A stretch of 6,464 nucleotides of DNA, from positions 1-6,464 of the forward strand of contig JAIFNE010000165.1 of NCBI GenBank assembly GCA_020047875.1, written 5' to 3'. Under the pieces are notes generated by a model. That model searched no databases. It was not told the origin of the DNA and saw nothing but the letters and a program-made list of their open reading frames with translations. This document shows, piece after piece, positions 1 to 6,464 of this stretch (position 1 is its first letter; every line of letters starts with the position of its first letter). The position numbers were made by a program, and so were the translations under genes. Source of the stretch: Hydrogenophaga sp. Its GTDB lineage: Bacteria; Pseudomonadota; Gammaproteobacteria; Burkholderiales; Burkholderiaceae_C.

Positions 1-511
1 GATCTTTCCAGGGGCCATACACCAGGTAATTCAGCACCTGGATCGCCACGTACACCAGCATCAGGCTGACCAGGATTTCGCTGGCATTGAAGCGGTCGCG
101 CAGCAGCGCGGTGATGCCCGCCCAAACCATACCGCCCAGCACCCCGGCCAGCAGCACCGCCGCCACGATCCAGCGCCCGGTGTCGGCGTCTGCCTGCAGC
201 GCCACCCAGGTACCAAAAATGGCACCTATCAGGTACTGCCCCTCGGCACCGATGTTCCACACGTTGGAGCGGAAACACACCGCCAGCCCCAGGCCGATGA
301 TCAGCAGTGGCGTGGCCTTGACGATCAGCTCCGACCAGGCGTAGCCGCTTCGAATTGGCTCCCAGAAAAAAATCTGCAGTCCGCGCACCGGGTCCTTGCC
401 CAGCAACACAAACAACCCCACCCCCATCACCACCGTGATCGCCAGCGCCAGCAGTGGCGAGGCATAGCCCCAGACCACCGAAGGCTGGGCGCGCGCCTCA
501 AGCCGCAGCAT
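1..511 (-). CDS. ABC transporter permease, nucleoside/BMP-associated type (C-terminus beyond left edge)
   Basis: Inner-membrane permease subunit of an importer of the family that takes up nucleosides or purines with a BMP-type binding lipoprotein (COG4603, YufP-like). 170 residues are visible; such proteins usually have about 350. Hydrophobic segments lie near residues 13-37, 62-80, 93-105 and 114-137. Two family-typical stretches are present: VWNIGAEGQ (84-92), following a basic/polar turn, and NASEILVSLML (142-152). The ATG at 511-509 is chosen because GGAGGT sits five bases upstream. The gene overlaps the end of the ATPase gene by 14 bases in another frame, so translation is probably coupled. 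The remaining part, and probably a second permease and the binding protein, lie outside the window. The substrate is inferred from the adjacent xanthine dehydrogenase genes; the family assignment is firm, the exact substrate is not. Confidence 0.88.
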   Translation of the reverse strand, partial: MLRLEARAQPSVVWGYASPLLALAITVVMGVGLFVLLGKDPVRGLQIFFWEPIRSGYAWSELIVKATPLLIIGLGLAVCFRSNVWNIGAEGQYLIGAIFGTWVALQADADTGRWIVAAVLLAGVLGGMVWAGITALLRDRFNASEILVSLMLVYVAIQVLNYLVYGPWKD

Positions 512-2039
512 GTTCCACCTCCAGGTTTTGCGCGCGGTCGGTGGTGCTCCACAGCCCGGACATCCACTCGCCAATCTGCTCGGTGGTGGCGTCTGCGCGC
601 GCCACCGAGGGCGACAAGCGCCCCTTGGCAATCACATGCAGGCGGTCGCAGACCTCGAACAACTCCTCCAGCTCCTCGCTCACCACCAGCACCGCGCAAC
701 CGGCATCCCGCAGCGCCAGGATCTCGCCGCGGATCTGTGCGGCTGCCCCCACGTCGACGCCCCAGGTGGGCTGGCTCACGATCAGCAAAGCGGGCTTGGC
801 CTCGATCTCGCGGCCCACCAGGAACTTCTGCAGGTTGCCACCCGACAGCGACTTGGCGGCAGCGTTGGGTCCGCTGGCCTTCACCTGGTACTGCTCGATG
901 ATGCGCGCGGCCTGCTGGCGCAGCGCGCCCAAGCGAATCCAGCCCAGCGGGCCCACCGCGTCGCCGCGGGTCAGCAGCAGGTTGTGCGCCAGCGACATCG
1001 CGGGCACAGCGCCACGGCCCAGGCGCTCTTCGGGCACGAAGTGCAGACCGAGCGCGCGGCGCTGGCCCGGGCTCAGGCGCCCGGCGGCCTTCCCGGCCAC
1101 GCGAATGGACTGCGCGGGCGCGCGCGGGTCTTCGCCCGAGAGCGCCTGCAGCAGTTCCCGCTGGCCGTTGCCCGACACACCGGCGATGCCCACCACCTCG
1201 CCCGAGCGCACCTGCAGAGCGATGTCGTGCAGGTCGGTGCCAAACGGTTCGGCGCTTGCCAGGCTGAGGCCCGCCACCGCCAGCACGGTCTCGCCGGCCT
1301 GCGGCGTGCGCAAGTGCAGCGCCGGCGGTTCGGCGCCGATCATCAGGCGCGAGAGCGAAGCGTTGCTCTCGTTGCGCGGGTCGCAGTCGCCGGTGACCTG
1401 CCCACCGCGCAGCACGGTACAGGCCTCACACAGGGCACGGATTTCGTGCAGCTTGTGGCTGATGTAGAGAATGCTGCAGCCCTCGGCGGCGAGCTTTCGG
1501 AGCACGTTGAACAGCTTGTCCACCGCCTGCGGGGTCAGCACCGAGGTGGGCTCATCAAGAATCAGCAACTGCGGGCTGGTGAGCAGCGCACGGATGATCT
1601 CCACCCGCTGCATCTCGCCCACGCTGAGCGTGTGCACCGGGCGAGCTGGATCGATGTCGAGCCCGTACTCCGCGGCCTTGGCGGTGATGCTGGCGCTGAC
1701 CTCGGCCAGTGACAGCGACCGGTCCAGCCCCAGCCACACGTTTTCGGCCACGGTCAGCGTGTCGAACAGGCTGAAATGCTGAAACACCATGCTGATGCCC
1801 AGCGCGCGCGCTTCCTGCGGATTGCGCACATGCACCGGGCGGCCGTTGAACATCACCGCGCCCTCGTCCGGCTTGACCGAGCCGTAAATGATCTTCATCA
1901 GCGTGGACTTGCCCGCGCCGTTCTCGCCCAGCACCGCGTGAATCTCGCCCGGCAAGACGCGCAGTGAGATGGCCCGGTTGGCCACCACGCCGGGGTAGCG
2001 CTTGGTGATGCCGGTGAGCTGGAGTCGGGGCGTGGTCAT
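498..2039 (-). CDS. ABC transporter ATP-binding protein, two fused nucleotide-binding domains (nucleoside/purine importer type)
   Basis: Cytoplasmic ATPase that powers the importer; 513 residues, the normal length for the RbsA/YufO-like double-NBD family. Domain 1 has a complete motif set: Walker A GENGAGKST (38-46), Q-loop Gln87, signature LSVGEMQR (138-145), Walker B LLILDEP (158-164) and switch His195. Domain 2 is degenerate: its P-loop is GVSGNGQRE (287-295), without the Walker lysine; its signature LSGGNLQK (398-405) is intact; its Walker B end reads SQP (422-424) where a catalytic site would have DE. This asymmetry is usual in the CUT2/nucleoside class, so one competent ATP site is expected. 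The ATG at 2039-2037 gives a standard N-terminus entering the first beta strand; no strong Shine-Dalgarno precedes it (only weak GAGATC). It lies 59 bases after lysR on the same strand and overlaps the permease start. Purine specificity is inferred from context; sugar import is the main alternative but is less likely beside xdh. Confidence 0.93.
   Translation of the reverse strand: MTTPRLQLTGITKRYPGVVANRAISLRVLPGEIHAVLGENGAGKSTLMKIIYGSVKPDEGAVMFNGRPVHVRNPQEARALGISMVFQHFSLFDTLTVAENVWLGLDRSLSLAEVSASITAKAAEYGLDIDPARPVHTLSVGEMQRVEIIRALLTSPQLLILDEPTSVLTPQAVDKLFNVLRKLAAEGCSILYISHKLHEIRALCEACTVLRGGQVTGDCDPRNESNASLSRLMIGAEPPALHLRTPQAGETVLAVAGLSLASAEPFGTDLHDIALQVRSGEVVGIAGVSGNGQRELLQALSGEDPRAPAQSIRVAGKAAGRLSPGQRRALGLHFVPEERLGRGAVPAMSLAHNLLLTRGDAVGPLGWIRLGALRQQAARIIEQYQVKASGPNAAAKSLSGGNLQKFLVGREIEAKPALLIVSQPTWGVDVGAAAQIRGEILALRDAGCAVLVVSEELEELFEVCDRLHVIAKGRLSPSVARADATTEQIGEWMSGLWSTTDRAQNLEVEHAAA
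517..522 (-). promoter_or_regulatory. Ribosome binding site of the ABC permease
   Basis: The minus strand reads GGAGGT, a near-perfect Shine-Dalgarno sequence, five bases before the permease ATG (511-509). It lies inside the last codons of the ATPase gene and decides the permease start. Confidence 0.8.
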
Positions 2040-2098
2040 GCGTTGGGATCTCGGGCAATGGCTTGAAACTCAAACTGAAAGGGCGGCTTGGGGCTGGC

Positions 2099-3046
2099 TC
2101 AGGCAGCGGCCGCCTCGGGGTGACGCAGCGAGGCCGCCACCGTCTTGATTTGCTCGCGCAACCAGCGCCCAGCGCTGGAGGCGTGGGTGCGCTCGTGCCA
2201 GAGCTGGTAGTACATCATGCGGGGAAATTCGACCGGGCACGGCAGGATCTGCACCGGCAGCGTGCCCACAAAGCGCTCGCAATACTGCCGCCCGGTGGTC
2301 AGCACCAGCAGGCTGCCGGCCACCATGGCGGGGATCAGCCCGAAGGTCGGGCAGCGCGCCACCATCTTGCGCACCAGGCCCAGGCTGGCCAAGTGGTCGT
2401 CGATCACGCCGCGCGCGCCGGGGTGGGTGGGCATGGGCGCGATGTGGTCCGCCGCCAGCCAGGCCTCGGCATCCCAGCCGCGCCTGACCGCCGGGTGGTG
2501 GCTGGCCACCAGACACACCACCTCGTCACCAAACAGCCGGCCCAGGTGCAGATCGTCTGGCGGCTTGGGCCAGTTGCCGATCACCACATCCACCTCGCCC
2601 TGCGCCAGCTGATGCCGGTAATCGGCGTCGGCCGAGAGCGGGTGAATGTCGATGCCGCAACCGGGCGCCTGCGCCCGGATCTGGGTCACCAGCCGGGGAA
2701 GGAAGGTCGGGTCGAGGTAGTCGCTGGCCGCGAGGCTGAAGGCGTGGCTCGCGGTGGCGGCGTCGAAGCTGCGCGCATCGGAAAACAGCCGCTCGGCGGC
2801 GCGCAGGATGTCGGCCGCGGGCTCCACCATGCGCAGCCCGGCCTCGGTGGGCACCATGCCAGCGCCGCTGCGCACCAGCAAGGGATCGCCCGCTAGCCCG
2901 CGCAGCCGCTTCAGCGCTGCACTCACCGCTGGCTGGTGCGTCCCCAGACGCAACGCCGCGCGCGACACACTGCGCTCAACCAGCACCGTGTGCAACACGC
3001 GGATCAGGTGCAGATCAATCTTGTCGAACAGGGACACGGACTTCAT
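2099..3046 (-). CDS. LysR-type transcriptional regulator, divergent from xdhAB
   Basis: DNA-binding regulator of 315 residues, typical LysR length. The N-terminal winged helix-turn-helix spans about residues 8-67 and contains the hallmark run SVSRAALRLGTHQPAVSAAL (26-45), then a linker helix to about 90. The periplasmic-binding-protein-like effector domain spans about 101-300, with SDYLDP (108-113) and GEVDVVIGNWP (149-159). The latter resembles the NahR/DntR/LinR branch of the family; this is recognition by eye. It is divergently transcribed from xdhA across a 95-base region, the classical arrangement for a LysR regulator that activates its neighbour. It also lies upstream of, and codirectional with, the ABC transporter genes, so it may be co-transcribed with them. 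A purine-related effector (xanthine, hypoxanthine or urate) is an inference. The ATG at 3046-3044 fits the domain start, but no clear Shine-Dalgarno sequence is visible. Confidence 0.9.
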   Translation of the reverse strand: MKSVSLFDKIDLHLIRVLHTVLVERSVSRAALRLGTHQPAVSAALKRLRGLAGDPLLVRSGAGMVPTEAGLRMVEPAADILRAAERLFSDARSFDAATASHAFSLAASDYLDPTFLPRLVTQIRAQAPGCGIDIHPLSADADYRHQLAQGEVDVVIGNWPKPPDDLHLGRLFGDEVVCLVASHHPAVRRGWDAEAWLAADHIAPMPTHPGARGVIDDHLASLGLVRKMVARCPTFGLIPAMVAGSLLVLTTGRQYCERFVGTLPVQILPCPVEFPRMMYYQLWHERTHASSAGRWLREQIKTVAASLRHPEAAAA

Positions 3047-3141
3047 ACCGGGCAGGGATCGTGAGACTGGGGCGTGTGTGGCATGGCGGCCATATGCCTG
3101 AGCATATGTTGTGCCAGGTTCGCGGCGCTATGCTGGCGTCC
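3047..3141. promoter_or_regulatory. Divergent lysR-xdhA promoter region
   Basis: These 95 non-coding bases separate the start codons of the LysR gene and xdhA and must hold both promoters if the genes are transcribed divergently from here. The centre is locally richer in A/T than its surroundings. It contains an 11-base dyad ATGGC-G-GCCAT (3083-3093) and, overlapping it, the stronger dyad at 3091-3108. No convincing sigma-70 -35/-10 pair with normal spacing could be placed on either strand. Confidence 0.6.
3091..3108. promoter_or_regulatory. Candidate LysR-type operator, perfect 7-bp dyad
   Basis: CATATGC and GCATATG form perfect inverted arms around a 4-base centre CTGA. The centre is about 42 bases upstream of the xdhA ATG and about 53 bases upstream of the lysR ATG, a suitable place for a regulator controlling both. 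It is not an exact T-N11-A LysR box; the closest T/A pair in the dyad is T-N12-A (3093/3106). Binding is inferred from position and symmetry. Confidence 0.45.
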
Positions 3142-4637
<1,496 letters not shown>

Positions 4638-4641
<4 letters not shown>

Positions 4642-6215
4642 ACGCACCCGACAGAATCACGGTCTCCATCACGGCACCAGCGGTACCGTCTCCCAATGCC
4701 GATTTCCCGCCGGGCCGCCCCAAGGGAAATCAGCCCCCCGGGGGGGCTGAGGACCGCGGCTCCGAGTCTGCCTGCGCAGACTTGGACGGAACGAAGGGTC
4801 ACGGCCTCCGGCCGGGGCGCGCCCAGCAAGGGGCGACCCGCGAAGCGGCGGAGCGTGGGGGCCCATCTTTGCGTGCAGCCGGCCAGTCCCAGGCCCACGA
4901 AAGTGCCCGCGCCCAGGTGGCGGGCGCCGCCACCTACATCGACGACATCCCCGAGGTGCGCGGCACGCTGCACGCCGCGCCCGTCTGCTCACCGGTGGCC
5001 CACGGCATCCTGCGCAGCATGGACGCATCGGCCGCGCTGGCGGTGCCCGGTGTGCGCGCCGTGATCGATGCCGGCGACATCCCCGGCGACACCACGCTCG
5101 CCGCCTTCGCCCACGACGAGCCTGTGTTCGCACTGGACACCGTGCAGTTCGTCGGCCAGGTGATTGCGCTGGTGGTCGCTGACGACGTGATGACCGCGCG
5201 CCGGGCCGCGCGCCTGGTGAAGCTGGACATTGAAGCGCTGCCCGCCGTGCTCAGCGTGCACGAGGCCCATGCACGGGAGAGCTACGTGCTGCCGCCGGTG
5301 CATGTGAAACGCGGCAACGCCCAGGCCGCGCTCAAGCGCGCCCCGCACCAGCTCGAAGGGCGGTTCGAGGTCGGTGGCCAGGAACACTTTTACCTGGAAG
5401 GCCAGATCGCTTATGTACTGCCGCTGGAGCAGAACCAGTGGTGGGTGTACACCAGCACACAGCACCCCGGCGAGGTGCAGCACTGGGTGGGCCATGCCCT
5501 GGGCGTGGCCAGCCACGCGGTCACGGTGGAATGCCGGCGCATGGGCGGCGGCTTCGGCGGCAAGGAAACGCAGGCCGGGCACCTGGCGGTGTGGGCCGCC
5601 ATCGCCGCCAACAAGCTGCGCTGCCCGGTCAAGCTCCGCCTGGACCGCGACGACGACTTCATGATCACCGGCAAACGCCACCCCTTCGCCTACCACTACC
5701 GCGCCGGCTTTGACGACACCGGCCGGCTCTGCGGGCTCGATCTGGAGATGCTGGTCAACTGCGGTTTCAGCGCCGACCTCTCCGGCCCGGTGGCCGATCG
5801 CGCCATCTTCCACGCCGACAACGCCTACTTTCTGGAAGACGTGGCGATCAGCTCCTACCGCTGCAAGACCCACACCCAGAGCCACACCGCCTTCCGCGGC
5901 TTCGGCGGGCCGCAGGGCGTGATCGTGATCGAGCGCATCCTGGGCGACATCGCGCGCCGGCTCGGGCTCGACCCGGTGGACGTGCGGCTGCGCAACCTCT
6001 ATGGCATTGAAGAGCGCAACGTCACCCATTACCAGATGAAGGTGGAAGACAACATTCTGGAGCCTCTCATCAACCAGCTCGCGCTCACCAGCGCCTACCG
6101 CGAGCGGCGCCAGCAGATCGCGGCCTGGAACGCGAAGAGCCCGGTGATCAAGAAAGGCCTGGCGCTCACGCGGGTGCGTTGGTGCATGTGTACACCGACG
6201 GCAGCGTGCAGGTGA
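4638..6215 (+). CDS. xdhB: Xanthine dehydrogenase large (molybdopterin) subunit, reading frame broken near residue 511
   Basis: Catalytic molybdenum-cofactor subunit partnering XdhA. Residues 1-22 are an ordinary poorly conserved N-terminus. Residues about 23-78 are encoded by a palindromic repeat and match nothing expected in XdhB. From about 80 the family sequence resumes, with QVAGAATYIDDIPE (93-106). Cofactor and active-site motifs follow: GQEHFYLE (247-254), GGGFGGKE (303-310) and AFRGFGGPQG (418-427). By family knowledge, Gln248, Glu310 and Arg420 correspond to bovine Gln767, Glu802 and Arg880. After KKGLALT (505-511) homologues have about 15 residues including a KFGISFT-like motif; here these are absent and the frame shifts, adding 14 unrelated residues before a stop at 6213-6215. 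Conserved XdhB sequence continues out of frame from 6170. A full subunit is about 770-800 residues and has its catalytic glutamate near the C-terminus. As sequenced, this product would be inactive; a sequencing or assembly error is the alternative. It starts in an ATGA overlap with xdhA and has a good ribosome binding site. Confidence 0.88.
4702..4868 (+). repeat. Compound palindromic repeat of intergenic type, inserted in frame in xdhB
   Basis: A chain of inverted repeats lies within coding sequence: ATTTCCC/GGGAAAT (4702-4708 with 4724-4730); a 10-bp perfect arm pair around one base (4730-4750, core CCCCCCGGGGGGG); an 11-bp pair with one G-T mismatch around CTGC (4761-4771 with 4776-4786); CGGCC/GGCCG (4802-4806 with 4810-4814); CGCCC/GGGCG (4820-4824 with 4831-4835). 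The edges, a GGGCCGCCCCAAGG-type left end and a GCGAAGCGGCGGAGCGTGGGG-like right end, resemble dispersed intergenic elements that I recall from Comamonadaceae genomes; this is from memory and was not searched. It encodes about 56 Gly/Pro/Ala/Arg-rich residues with no XdhB character. Exact boundaries cannot be fixed without an uninterrupted homologue or other copies; about 165-175 bases is the estimate. Confidence 0.75.
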
Positions 6216-6464
6216 ACCACGGCGGGACCGAGATGGGCCAGGGCCTCAACACCAAGGTGGCGCAGATCGTGGCCGACGAGCTGGGCGTGCCGTTCGAGCG
6301 GGTGCTGGCCACCGCGGCCGACACCAGCAAGGTGCCCAATGCCAGCGCCACCGCGGCCTCTGCCGGCACCGACCTCAATGGCCGGGCCGCCCAGTTTGCC
6401 GCGCGCAGCGTGCGCGACAACCTAAGCGCGTTTGTGGCTGGGCTGGACGGGGTGGGCGCCGGCG
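6170..6464 (+). pseudogene. xdhB: Out-of-frame continuation of xdhB (runs off right edge)
   Basis: Read from GCG at 6170, this frame is open for 98 codons to the window end and gives unmistakable XdhB sequence: AGALVHVYTDGSV, NHGGTEMGQGL, and SKVPNASATAASAGTDLNG, the Moco-domain region that follows the missing KFGISFT loop in the family. It is in a different frame from the xdhB ORF upstream and has no start codon with a ribosome binding site of its own, so it is not an independent gene. Its conservation, with no further frameshift or stop, means that the break is recent or is an artefact. The C-terminus, including the catalytic glutamate, is outside the window. Confidence 0.85.

Noticed and set aside
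454..1712. Plus-strand open frames of 337 and 400 codons across the ABC ATPase gene
   Set aside because: The minus strand encodes all Walker and signature motifs in order; the plus-strand products are Arg/Ala/Ser- or Gln/His-rich with no domain.
2040..2098. Separate promoter or terminator between lysR and the ABC ATPase gene
   Set aside because: The 59-base gap has no convincing -35/-10 pair and no hairpin with a T-run; co-transcription is simpler.
2063..2896. Plus-strand open frame of 277 codons across lysR
   Set aside because: It is the antisense of a clear LysR regulator, low in complexity and without motifs.
3109..3134. Possible xdhA promoter, TTGTGC (3109-3114) with TATGCT (3129-3134)
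   Set aside because: The spacer is only 14 bases and the -35 match is poor. It is too weak to annotate, although an activator-dependent promoter could be imperfect.
4730..4750. Rho-independent terminator at the perfect GC palindrome
   Set aside because: The hairpin is strong, but no T-run follows on either strand and it lies inside xdhB; it is better explained as part of the repeat.
4989..6029. Open frame of 346 codons on the minus strand opposite xdhB
   Set aside because: It has no recognisable motif and exactly overlaps conserved XdhB coding sequence; it is a GC-skewed codon shadow.

Overview
The window is GC-rich, tightly packed bacterial DNA. The protein families, the gene order and a compound palindromic repeat suggest a beta-proteobacterium of the Burkholderiales, most likely Comamonadaceae (Hydrogenophaga/Acidovorax/Rhodoferax-like). 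That placement is inference from protein style and repeat style, not from a marker gene.

Left part, minus strand (1-3046). Read in the direction of transcription, this is a LysR-type regulator (3046 to 2099), a 59-base gap, a double-domain ABC transporter ATPase of the nucleoside/BMP-associated type (2039 to 498), and the start of its membrane permease (511 to beyond base 1). The permease start lies inside the end of the ATPase gene and has a strong ribosome binding site. A second permease and a BMP-family binding lipoprotein would be expected beyond the left edge.

Centre (3047-3141). A short divergent promoter region separates lysR from the oxidoreductase genes. It holds a perfect 7-bp dyad with a 4-base centre (3091-3108), the best operator candidate in the window.

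Right part, plus strand (3142-6464). This is xanthine dehydrogenase: xdhA (two [2Fe-2S] clusters plus FAD domain) followed, with an ATGA overlap, by xdhB (molybdopterin subunit), which runs off the right edge. xdhB carries two abnormalities. About 56 codons near its N-terminus (about 4702-4868) are made of a hairpin-rich repeat of intergenic type that reads in frame without a stop. Near 6168-6172, about 46 bases present in homologues are missing, which removes part of the substrate pocket and shifts the frame. The original ORF ends at 6215, while conserved XdhB sequence continues in another frame to the window end.

Taken together, the window looks like a purine island: a regulator, a purine/nucleoside importer and the enzyme oxidising hypoxanthine/xanthine to urate. 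The genes themselves belong to known families. The most unusual element is the palindromic repeat exapted as, or tolerated within, XdhB coding sequence, together with the possible inactivation of the same gene.
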